In this document: one piece after another, positions 46,062-52,832 of the stretch
How positions within the stretch are numbered: position 1 is the first letter of the stretch
How the letters are laid out: the number at the start of each line of letters is the position of its first letter
Source of the DNA: Acidobacteriaceae bacterium
GTDB taxonomy: Bacteria > Acidobacteriota > Terriglobia > Terriglobales > Acidobacteriaceae
DNA: 52,832 nucleotides
Reading direction: 5' to 3'
Assembly (NCBI GenBank): GCA_030040425.1
Contig: JASHTS010000024.1
Coordinates: forward strand, 1-52,832
Program-made: the position numbers and the translations under genes
The notes under the pieces: generated by a model
Told to the model about the DNA's origin: nothing
The model's input: the letters and a program-made list of their open reading frames with translations, nothing else
Databases searched by the model: none

Positions 46062-48791
46062 ATGCAATACCGCACGGGGAACGCGATTCGCGAGCTGTTT
46101 CTGCGCTTTTTTGAGTCGAAGGGGCACCGGAGGGTGCACTCCTCTTCGTTGGTGCCTGCCAATGATCCAACGTTGCTGTTCACCAACGCGGGTATGAATC
46201 AGTTCAAGGATCTTTTCCTGGGCGCCGAGAAGCGCGACTACGCGCGCGCGACCACGTCGCAAAAGTGCGTGCGCGCCGGCGGCAAGCACAACGATCTTGA
46301 AAACGTGGGCTTCACGCGCCGCCACCATACCTTCTTCGAGATGCTCGGCAACTTCAGTTTTGGCGACTATTTCAAGCGCGATGCTATCCGCTTTGCGTGG
46401 GAGCTGGTCACAAGCGAGGAGTGGTTCGGCATCCCCACGGACCGGCTCTACGTCACCATCTTCGAGGGCACGAGTGACGTGCCGCGCGACGACGAGGCCG
46501 AGCAGTACTGGCTGGAAGTGGGCGTAACCAAAGAGCGCATCGGCGAGTACGGCGTGAAAGACAACTTCTGGCAGATGGGCGAAACGGGCCCGTGCGGTCC
46601 CTGTTCGGAGATCTTCTACGACATGGGCATCGAGGCCGCAGAGACGGCCGGTGTCGATAAGCCCTTCGGCGAGGACGAGACGCGCTACGTGGAGATCTGG
46701 AACCTTGTCTTCATGCAATTCGATCGCTCCGCCGTGGTCGATGTTTCCGGCAAGACCACCGGCTACAAACTGACGCCGCTGCCGAGGCCCTCGATCGATA
46801 CGGGAATGGGCCTGGAGCGCGTGGCCGCGGTATTGCAGGGCAAAGTGTCGAACTTCGAGACGGATCTGTTTACGCCCCTGATTGCGCGCGCCGAGGAGTT
46901 GACCGGCAAACGCGTGAGTGTTTCGGCGCTCGAGAAGGAGACGCGCACAGCCGATGATGATGCAGCCAGCCTGCGCATCATCGCCGATCACGCGCGCGCG
47001 GCCACGTTCTTGATCAGCGACGGCGTGCTGCCTTCGAACGAGGGGCGCGGGTACGTGCTGCGCAAGATCATGCGCCGCGCCATCCGCCATGGGCGGCTGC
47101 TGGGGCAAGAAGAGCCGTTTCTCTTCGAGATGGTCTGCGCGGTGCGCGATTTGATGAAGGGCGCATATCCGGAGCTGATGGAATCGGCCGAGCGCGTAGC
47201 GAAAGTGGTCGCGGCCGAAGAGAAGCAGTTTGATCGCGTGCTCAAGATGGGACTCGCGCGGTTGAACGAAGAGCTCACGGGCTCCTTTACGGGCGAGAAC
47301 GCCTTCCATCTCTACGAAACCTTCGGCCTGCCTCTGGACTTCATGGTCGATGCCGCGCGGGATGCCGGCGTCCAGTTCGATCATGAAGGCTTCGAGCGCG
47401 CCCGCGCCGAGGAGCAGGCCCGCGCGCGCGCGTCGTGGAAGGGCGGGGCGCAAAAAACCGCCAGCCCCGCCTTTCGCGATCTGCCGAAGACGGTCTTTGA
47501 AGGGTACAAGCAGCTCAACTCGACCAACTGCGAAGTGCTGGCCATCGTCAAGAACGGCGTGGGCGTTCCCGCAGCGGCAGCCGGCGAGCAAGTCGAAGTC
47601 GTTCTCGATCACACCAGCTTCTACGGCGACTCCGGCGGGCAGATCGGCGATACCGGTGTCTTTCTGGCTTTGGATGGGAATTCCGCCGTTGCCGAGATCA
47701 CCGGCTGCGTGCTGCCCGTGCAGGGCGTGCGCGCGCACAAAGCCATCCTCAAGCAGGACCTCGCGGTCGGCGACCGTATCAACACTCGAGTCGACGGAGC
47801 AAGGCGCGACGCCATCCGCCGCAACCACACGGGCACGCATCTGCTGCACGCAGCGCTGCGCCAGGTGCTGGGCACGCACGTCAAGCAGGCCGGCTCGCTG
47901 GTCGATCCTGCGCACCTGCGCTTCGATTTTTCTCACTTTGCGCGCGTGGCCGACGAAGAGCTCCAGGAGATTGAGACACTAGTCAACCGCGAAGTGCTCA
48001 AGAACGCGCGCGTGGAGACACTCGAGGACGTGCCCATCGACGTCGCCGTTAACGACCTGCACGCCATGGCGCTGTTCGGCGAAAAATATGGTGACCGCGT
48101 GCGCGTAGTGCGGCTTGTGGACGGTTTCTCCACCGAGCTCTGCGGCGGCACGCATACGGCCGCTACGGGCGAGATCGGGCTGCTGAAGCTGACCGGCGAG
48201 ACTTCGGTTTCCTCGGGCGTGCGGCGCGTCGAGGCCATCAGTGGGATGGGCTCGCTCGATACGTTCCGGCGCGATTTTGCCGTGGCGCAGTACGCCGCCT
48301 CTGTGGCGCACGCCGGCGACGGCAATCTTGCCGATTCCCTTCGCGCCAAGCTCGACTCGCAGGAGGGTGAAATCAAAAAGTTGAGCCGCGAGCTCGAGGA
48401 GATGCGCATGAAGTCGGCTGCGGGCGCGCTGGACGAAGCCGTATCGCGCGCGACCGAAGTGAAAGGCGTGAAAGTGCTCACGCATCGCGCCGACAATTTG
48501 GAGCGCGGCCAACTGCGCACGCTGGTCGACAATCTCAAACAGAAGCTTGGCGAGGGCGTGGTGGTGCTCGCGTCGGCGCAGCCCGAGGGCAAAGTGGCGC
48601 TGATTGCGGGCGTCACGCCGCAACTGGTGAAGCGCATTCAGGCCGGCAAGCTCGTAGGCGCGGTGGCCAGGCTCGTGGGCGGATCGGGGGGCGGGAAGCC
48701 CGAGATTGCCGAGGCCGGCGGCAAGGACCACGCGCAAATTGACGCAGCGCTCAGGGCTGCGCCGGCGCTGGTAGCAGAGCTGCTGGGGTAG
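46062..48791 (+). CDS. alaS: Alanyl-tRNA synthetase
   Basis: AlaS charges tRNA-Ala. The roughly 909-residue protein has the full domain set. The class II catalytic core starts [20 protein letters not shown] and includes [15 protein letters not shown] and [15 protein letters not shown]. The editing domain has [11 protein letters not shown] and [13 protein letters not shown]. The C-terminal DHHA1 domain ends [17 protein letters not shown] 46062 is taken because TACACT (46047-46052) lies nine bases upstream and no Shine-Dalgarno is present; ATG 46056 is two codons earlier. The frame upstream to 45777 is not homologous. Its last 41 bases overlap the convergent outer-membrane gene. Confidence 0.96.
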   Translation: MQYRTGNAIRELFLRFFESKGHRRVHSSSLVPANDPTLLFTNAGMNQFKDLFLGAEKRDYARATTSQKCVRAGGKHNDLENVGFTRRHHTFFEMLGNFSFGDYFKRDAIRFAWELVTSEEWFGIPTDRLYVTIFEGTSDVPRDDEAEQYWLEVGVTKERIGEYGVKDNFWQMGETGPCGPCSEIFYDMGIEAAETAGVDKPFGEDETRYVEIWNLVFMQFDRSAVVDVSGKTTGYKLTPLPRPSIDTGMGLERVAAVLQGKVSNFETDLFTPLIARAEELTGKRVSVSALEKETRTADDDAASLRIIADHARAATFLISDGVLPSNEGRGYVLRKIMRRAIRHGRLLGQEEPFLFEMVCAVRDLMKGAYPELMESAERVAKVVAAEEKQFDRVLKMGLARLNEELTGSFTGENAFHLYETFGLPLDFMVDAARDAGVQFDHEGFERARAEEQARARASWKGGAQKTASPAFRDLPKTVFEGYKQLNSTNCEVLAIVKNGVGVPAAAAGEQVEVVLDHTSFYGDSGGQIGDTGVFLALDGNSAVAEITGCVLPVQGVRAHKAILKQDLAVGDRINTRVDGARRDAIRRNHTGTHLLHAALRQVLGTHVKQAGSLVDPAHLRFDFSHFARVADEELQEIETLVNREVLKNARVETLEDVPIDVAVNDLHAMALFGEKYGDRVRVVRLVDGFSTELCGGTHTAATGEIGLLKLTGETSVSSGVRRVEAISGMGSLDTFRRDFAVAQYAASVAHAGDGNLADSLRAKLDSQEGEIKKLSRELEEMRMKSAAGALDEAVSRATEVKGVKVLTHRADNLERGQLRTLVDNLKQKLGEGVVVLASAQPEGKVALIAGVTPQLVKRIQAGKLVGAVARLVGGSGGGKPEIAEAGGKDHAQIDAALRAAPALVAELLG

Positions 48792-49680
48792 ATTCTCCGC
48801 CGCGCATGCGGAAATTGTAGGCCACGCCAAAGGAAACGATGGGATAAACCCCAAGCGGATTGAGGTCGCTTTGGTATTTCGAGATCTGTGTGTTCAGGTT
48901 GGCTTGCGCCGTTGCGTTTGTGGCCATATTCACGCACGAAGGGCCGTTGTCGGCTGCATCGGACTCATTCGTGCAGGCACTGCCGGTGAGATTGATTTTG
49001 ACTGTGGGTGCGCCGGTGAAGACGGCTCCCACTTCGAACGGGAAAGACCAGTGACCGCCGCGGCGCGAGATCATATTGCCCCAGCCGGTGGTCATGGAGA
49101 AGGCCTGTTGGTGCGCATTGAGCCCCAGGTTGGCGCTGATTGCGAAAGGATCCGTGGCGTCGGAGTAATACTTCTGCGAGCCGAGAGTAATGCTGGTGCC
49201 TGCGCTCGATGCACCGCTTGCGGAAATCGCATTCTGGTTCAGGAGCATCACGCCCGGGCTTAGCCGCCAGCCATGCGCGGGAAACGGATAGTAGTCCAGG
49301 GCAGCGCCCATTGACGCGAAGTTGAGCTTGCCGCTGACGCTGACGCCGTTCGACCCGCTGCCGCCATCGATTTTGACATTGTTGACCGAGTAGTTGAAGT
49401 AGTTGCCGACGGCGCGCAGGTTGGCGTGAGCGCCGGCATTGACAGCGGCCTGCATATTGATGCCCATGGCGGAGATTCCGCCTCCCAGGGCGAGGCGCGA
49501 GAACGGCGCCGGAGGTGCGTATGGCGTCTTTTTTCTTTGCGCAGATGCGGTCCCGGCAGCCGGGTCCGCTGCCAGCGCAGATGAGGACGGCGCTTCCGTC
49601 AGAGCCGGCGCTGTTTGAGCAGGCAGGGTTGCAGCTGTGCCCAACAGAAAAAGCGTCAGGTAAAGAGCAAGTCGTCTCAA
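48751..49680 (-). CDS. Outer-membrane beta-barrel protein (putative)
   Basis: This is a 309-residue exported protein. I start it at TTG 49680, which has GGAGG four bases upstream and gives a clean signal peptide ([22 protein letters not shown], in part) cut at AQ-TA. The mature chain has a short disordered segment, then alternating hydrophobic strands such as [27 protein letters not shown] and [13 protein letters not shown]. It ends with the aromatic strand [13 protein letters not shown], but a Pro-rich tail follows. No named family recognised. The stop codon lies inside the end of alaS (41-base convergent overlap). Confidence 0.7.
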   Translation of the reverse strand: MRRLALYLTLFLLGTAATLPAQTAPALTEAPSSSALAADPAAGTASAQRKKTPYAPPAPFSRLALGGGISAMGINMQAAVNAGAHANLRAVGNYFNYSVNNVKIDGGSGSNGVSVSGKLNFASMGAALDYYPFPAHGWRLSPGVMLLNQNAISASGASSAGTSITLGSQKYYSDATDPFAISANLGLNAHQQAFSMTTGWGNMISRRGGHWSFPFEVGAVFTGAPTVKINLTGSACTNESDAADNGPSCVNMATNATAQANLNTQISKYQSDLNPLGVYPIVSFGVAYNFRMRGGESTPAALLPAPAQP

Positions 49681-49972
49681 GTTACCTCCAAAGCGGAACA
49701 ATCGATTCCCGCACCGACCCATTGCCGGTCCAGGCACTCGCATCGGCTCTCCGGAGATCGCAGAGGAGCCACGCGCACTGAAGGGCTCGGACGGCGACTG
49801 AAACCAGGCCGGCTCGGCAGCGATCTGCAGCAAAAGAGGAAAGTGCGCTGCCAAAGCGTACCAGCGTACGATTCGCCGGACAATCGGCTACAAGAACAAT
49901 CAATTCCGCGAATCCACTTTTGGGAATCAAGATGGAAACGGAATCGAAGTGAGAATGACGTACTCTAACCCC

Positions 49973-51118
49973 ATGGGCAGGGTGGAGTGGGAAGCCGAGA
50001 AAATCGTGCGGCTGCGCCGCATGCTGATGGCATGGTATGAGCGCAGCCATCGCGATCTGCCCTGGCGCAAGAGCAGCGATCCCTACGCAATCTGGGTTTC
50101 TGAAGTGATGCTGCAGCAGACGCGCGTGGCCGTGGTGGAGGAGCGGTTCAAGGCATTTCTGGAGCGGTTTCCCACCCTGAGTTCCTTGGCCGCCGCGCCC
50201 GAGCAGGAGGTGCTCGCCGTCTGGAGCGGGCTGGGCTACTACCGGCGCGCGCGTATGCTGCACAGGGCGGCGCAGTTTGTCGTGGCCAACTGCGCCGGCG
50301 TACTTCCGCAAAGCTCCACGGAATTACGCCTGCTGCCGGGCATCGGCGCATACACCGCGGCCGCCATCGCCAGTATCGCGTTCGGTGAGTGCGTCGCCGT
50401 GGTGGACGGCAACGTGGAGCGCGTGCTCTATCGCGTGGCCGGGTGGGAGACGGGCGTCCGTGCCGGAAGCGCCGCGTTGAAGCGCAAGGTGACCGAGCTG
50501 GCCGGCGGGCTGATGGACAGGGAGCGTCCCGGAGATTTCAACCAGGCGCTGATGGAGCTGGGCGCAACCGTGTGCCTGCCCCGCAATCCGCTGTGCCTGG
50601 TGTGCCCATTTTCACCCGATTGCCATACGCGCGGCGAACACAGGCGCCCCCCTCGTCCGCCGATGCTGAGCCGCGAGGTTGCGCACGCGCTCGCGGTGCG
50701 GACAAATTACACCACCGCCAAGGGGCGCGGAGCGGGTAAAGGGCGCGCGCGGGGCGTGCGCGAAGTCTTGCTGGAGCAACGGCCGGCCTCTGCGACGGTG
50801 ATGCCCTCGATGTGGGAGCTGCCCCAGTTGCGCGAGACGGCGGTTCCCGACAAGCAGCTGCTCATGGCCGTGCGGCACGCCATCATGCAGGTAAATTACT
50901 ACGTGCGCATCCGAACCGTGGCCGAAGACAAAGTGGACGTGCTGACCCAGGCCGGAGGCGCGCGGCGCTGGGTTCCGCTGCGGGACGCCGGCGCCATGGC
51001 GCTGACCGGGCTGGCGCGCAAAGTGCTCACGCGGGCGCGGCTGCTGCCGGCGGAATCTCTTGACCCACCGGAGGACGTGGGAACGAGCGCGCAGAAAACC
51101 GAAGCAGACGCCGGCTGA
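49973..51118 (+). CDS. mutY: A/G-specific adenine glycosylase
   Basis: MutY removes adenine paired with 8-oxoguanine. The 381-residue protein has the catalytic Glu44 (SEVMLQQTR), a helix-hairpin-helix (LPGIGAYTAAAI), and Asp145 (VDGNVERVL). The iron-sulfur Cys set C-x6-C-x2-C-x5-C is at 201, 208, 211 and 217. The C-terminal Nudix-like domain (REVLLEQRPAS, MPSMWELPQL) reads 8-oxoguanine. The start at ATG 49973 is supported by TACTCT at 49961-49966, six bases upstream. The spacing of catalytic residues from this Met is close to E. coli MutY. Upstream starts at 49949 and 49955 would lie before the -10. Confidence 0.94.
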   Translation: MGRVEWEAEKIVRLRRMLMAWYERSHRDLPWRKSSDPYAIWVSEVMLQQTRVAVVEERFKAFLERFPTLSSLAAAPEQEVLAVWSGLGYYRRARMLHRAAQFVVANCAGVLPQSSTELRLLPGIGAYTAAAIASIAFGECVAVVDGNVERVLYRVAGWETGVRAGSAALKRKVTELAGGLMDRERPGDFNQALMELGATVCLPRNPLCLVCPFSPDCHTRGEHRRPPRPPMLSREVAHALAVRTNYTTAKGRGAGKGRARGVREVLLEQRPASATVMPSMWELPQLRETAVPDKQLLMAVRHAIMQVNYYVRIRTVAEDKVDVLTQAGGARRWVPLRDAGAMALTGLARKVLTRARLLPAESLDPPEDVGTSAQKTEADAG

Positions 51119-51153
51119 GGAAACCTGCCTGCGTGGCGATTTAGGCGCTCGAT

Positions 51154-51378
51154 TCAGTAATAATCCGCGCAGCTCATGTAGTAACCGCAGTGCGCGCAGA
51201 TCAGCTTGCAGCGATGGCCGGTCAGGCGATGGCTGCAGGTGGGGCAAAGCTGGCAATGGTGCTCGACCGGGCTCAAGACCGGCTCGCCGGACTGTTCGGG
51301 AGCAAACCGGGCCGAATCACCATGTGAGAAATCCGCGTGAAAATCGGCGTTGCGGGGAGGGGCCGGCTCTGCTGGCAT
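51154..51378 (-). CDS. Small zinc-ribbon protein
   Basis: This is a 74-residue protein. The last 33 residues hold two CxxC knuckles, CQLCPTC and CAHCG, with a third Cys at HRCKLI and one in MSCADYY. They end in an aromatic GYYMSCADYY. This looks like a compact zinc ribbon. The first 40 residues are polar and probably unstructured. TAATCT (51386-51391 on the minus strand) lies seven bases before the ATG, which supports a leaderless transcript and thus a real gene. It converges with mutY (35-base gap). Function unknown; protein or nucleic-acid binding is possible. Confidence 0.65.
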   Translation of the reverse strand: MPAEPAPPRNADFHADFSHGDSARFAPEQSGEPVLSPVEHHCQLCPTCSHRLTGHRCKLICAHCGYYMSCADYY

Positions 51379-51540
51379 GTCCGACAGATTAGCATGGAAT
51401 AAGGGCCCCGGCGGTTCGGCATCCGGCGAGACAACGGATGCATCCCACTCGGCGGAAAACCTCTACGGCTCACCCGAGCAGATCGCCCCGGCAACCAGGA
51501 ATGGAAAACCCAAGATCTTCGCATCCCCCAAGGAGGGAAC

Positions 51541-51972
51541 ATGGCAAGCAAGGCGAGCGCGGTCTGGACTGGATCGCTGAAGGAAGGAAAAGGTACGATT
51601 TCGACGGCAACGGGCGTGTTGAAGAACGCCAACTATTCGTTCGCTACGCGTTTTGAAGGCGCGATGAGCGGCACCACGCCCGAGGAGTTGATTGCGGCGG
51701 CGCACGCCAGTTGTTACTCCATGGCGCTGGGTGCGCAGCTGGGTGGCGCCGGGCTCACCCCGGAAAGTATCGAAACCCATGCGGCCGTCACATTGGCTAA
51801 AACCGACAGCGGCTTCGCCGTGACCAAGATTGCATTGGCCACCGCGGCCAAAGTTCCCGGCGCCAGCAAGGAAGCCTTTGACAAAGCGGCGGCCGACGCC
51901 AAGAGCGGCTGCCCGATCTCCAAGCTCTTCGCCAACAACACTGAGATCACGCTGGACGCCAAGCTCGTCTGA
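51541..51972 (+). CDS. OsmC family peroxiredoxin
   Basis: OsmC-type proteins reduce organic hydroperoxides with two Cys. This 143-residue form has Cys58 (HASCYSMAL) and Cys124 (KSGCPISKL) at the expected positions, with TTPEELIAAAHA between the strand region and the first Cys. The N terminus AVWTGSLKEGKGTISTATG is typical of the OsmC rather than the Ohr branch. AAGGAGG stands four to five bases before the ATG. It is a single-gene unit next to mutY, both serving defence against oxidative damage, though on separate transcripts. Confidence 0.92.
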   Translation: MASKASAVWTGSLKEGKGTISTATGVLKNANYSFATRFEGAMSGTTPEELIAAAHASCYSMALGAQLGGAGLTPESIETHAAVTLAKTDSGFAVTKIALATAAKVPGASKEAFDKAAADAKSGCPISKLFANNTEITLDAKLV

Positions 51973-52051
51973 GCGCATCCTTCCCAACCGGAAACAAACG
52001 TCCCTCCCCGGTTCGCTGCCCATTGGCTTGCATCGCGGGAGGGATTGTTGT

Positions 52052-52666
52052 TTGAAGGCTGCCAGGAAGCAATACAAATTCAAGGCGCAGGCTATCCCGG
52101 GCATGGGCGGCGGCGCGGGTGTGATGTTTCCCTGCGACGCACAGAAGGAGTTCGGGACCGGGAGAAAAGTGCCGGTGCAGGCGACGCTCGACAGCGTGGC
52201 CTATCGCGGCCCGCTGATGCATTGCGGCATGAATAGCCACACGCTGGGCGTGCTCAAGAGCATTCGCGAGCAGATTGGCAAGGGGACGGGCGACACGATC
52301 GACGTGGTGGAGTGGAAGGACCAACAACCCCGGGGAACGTCGAAGTTGAGGGCTGCGCTCCGCGGTGCGCGCGCATTTGACACCGGATTCAGCATTTGCG
52401 AGACTCAAAGTTGCTGCCTGCTTGGCCCGTTCCGGCCGAGCTTTCTACGCGTGCCGAAGTGGCGGAATTGGCAGACGCGCATGGTTCAGGTCCATGTACT
52501 CGCAAGGGTGTGGGGGTTCGAGTCCCTTCTTCGGCACCAATCCTTGAAGAGCCCGGGGGCATGCTGCTTCCTCCCACCCAGCCGCAGCCGGGAACAGCCA
52601 TGCGGGCACATACTGCCCGTTATTCGCCGCGCAAAGCGCGCATGGGATCGATGGTGGCTGCTCTGA
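52052..52666 (+). CDS. DUF1905 domain protein, frame open through tRNA-Leu (probable frameshift)
   Basis: The first 95 or so residues are a DUF1905 domain: YKFKAQAIPGMGGGAGVMFP, FGTGRKVPVQATLDSVAYRG, and LGVLKSIREQIGKGTGDTID. Its function is unknown; relatives sit next to YdeI-like domains. The TTG at 52052 has GGGAGGG about eight bases upstream. No stop follows the domain. The frame runs on through the tRNA-Leu gene to 52666, which cannot be a normal protein. Loss of one base in the CCCCGGGG run (52328-52335) would meet TGA at 52347-52349 and give 98 residues, the usual length. Either a natural frameshift or an assembly error is likely. Confidence 0.6.
   Translation: MKAARKQYKFKAQAIPGMGGGAGVMFPCDAQKEFGTGRKVPVQATLDSVAYRGPLMHCGMNSHTLGVLKSIREQIGKGTGDTIDVVEWKDQQPRGTSKLRAALRGARAFDTGFSICETQSCCLLGPFRPSFLRVPKWRNWQTRMVQVHVLARVWGFESLLRHQSLKSPGACCFLPPSRSREQPCGHILPVIRRAKRAWDRWWLL
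52453..52539 (+). tRNA. tRNA-Leu (anticodon CAG)
   Basis: The acceptor stem GCCGAAG (52453-52459) pairs with CTTCGGC (52529-52535), followed by A and an encoded CCA (52537-52539). The anticodon stem CATGG/CCATG encloses TTCAGGT, giving anticodon CAG at 52487-52489, which reads CUG. A long variable arm (TACTCGCAAGGGTGT region) marks a class II tRNA. The T loop is TTCGAGT. The D region GCGGAATTGGCAGACGC is typical of tRNA-Leu. Confidence 0.95.
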
Positions 52667-52832
52667 GCGCAGGCAGCCCGGAAGCTGCAAGGGCCAGCAG
52701 CAGCACGCCCAGCGCAGCCACAATCAAGGTCGCCGGATCGAACGGGCTTACCCCGAAGAGAAGCGAGCGCAGCAGCCTCGAAGCCGCCACCGCGCCGACC
52801 AGCCCGATCACGCAGCCGATCCCTGCCAGCTT
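52620..52832 (-). CDS. ADOP family ABC transporter permease (C-terminal end, cut by window edge)
   Basis: This is the last 70 residues of a second ADOP permease. It shows two hydrophobic helices (GCVIGLVGAVAASRLLRSLL, then LIVAALGVLLLALAASGLP) and the family ending PALRAATIDPMRALRGE. The LLFGVSPFDPATL segment between the helices matches LLFATSPWDLATY of the first ADOP gene. The GTG read at 52811 is internal, not a start. It converges on the DUF1905/tRNA region. Confidence 0.88.
   Translation of the reverse strand, partial: KLAGIGCVIGLVGAVAASRLLRSLLFGVSPFDPATLIVAALGVLLLALAASGLPALRAATIDPMRALRGE

Noticed and set aside
46017..47936. 639-residue open frame antisense to alaS
   Set aside because: It is a GC-rich shadow frame: no start signal, no family resemblance, and Arg/His/Ala composition typical of antisense to strong coding sequence.

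Overview
The window is a GC-rich, gene-dense chromosomal segment of a free-living bacterium, most likely an acidobacterium of the Terriglobia/Acidobacteriaceae type. That placement is inference. It rests on ADOP-type ABC permeases with a PadR regulator, CocE/NonD hydrolases, a CRTAC1-type FG-GAP protein, a carboxypeptidase-regulatory-like domain, pectin-degrading enzymes and interspersed intergenic palindromes. I see no transposase, prophage, CRISPR array, rRNA or plasmid function. There is one tRNA, tRNA-Leu(CAG). Both ends cut genes: hslU on the left and a second ADOP permease on the right.

Layout. 1-8.4 kb: hslVU protease, a membrane protein, a CDF metal exporter, a secreted S15-type hydrolase and an ADOP permease/PadR pair behind a doubled palindromic operator. 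8.5-15.2 kb: housekeeping genes (prfA-prmC, DinB-like, ndk, sucCD, trpD). 15.3-17.7 kb: a SIMPL protein, an ECF sigma factor with a small membrane partner, and a membrane protein. 17.7-22.1 kb: an MFS carrier followed by larE-larC-larB, which make the nickel-pincer nucleotide cofactor; no larA is present. 22.2-29 kb: a methyltransferase, a CRTAC1 protein and a pectin block (GH28, PL10, amidohydrolase). 29-32.6 kb: Crp/Fnr, STAS and sigma-54 activator genes on the minus strand. 32.9-37.5 kb: a second S15-type hydrolase and a sigma/anti-sigma pair whose anti-sigma carries an extra surface domain. 37.6-40.6 kb: a copZ-copA-csoR copper operon with a CsoR-like operator. 40.6-49.7 kb: Nudix, pgi with a stand-alone IolC-type aldolase domain, ComF, HNH, alaS and an outer-membrane protein. 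49.9-52.8 kb: mutY, a zinc-ribbon mini-protein, OsmC, a DUF1905 gene that runs open into tRNA-Leu, and the end of an ADOP permease.

Cross-cutting signals. Many genes lacking a Shine-Dalgarno have a TANNNT -10 box 5-9 bases upstream of the start codon, suggesting leaderless mRNAs. This pattern was used to choose several starts. The most testable regulatory features are the 33-bp-period doubled palindrome at padR and the CsoR-like operator at copZ. The most notable coding oddities are the Lar operon without LarA, an out-of-phase 7-bp repeat in larC, the composite anti-sigma factor, GH28 active-site changes, an insert in PrmC and the DUF1905-tRNA read-through. I see no wholly new multi-gene system that can be proven from sequence alone.
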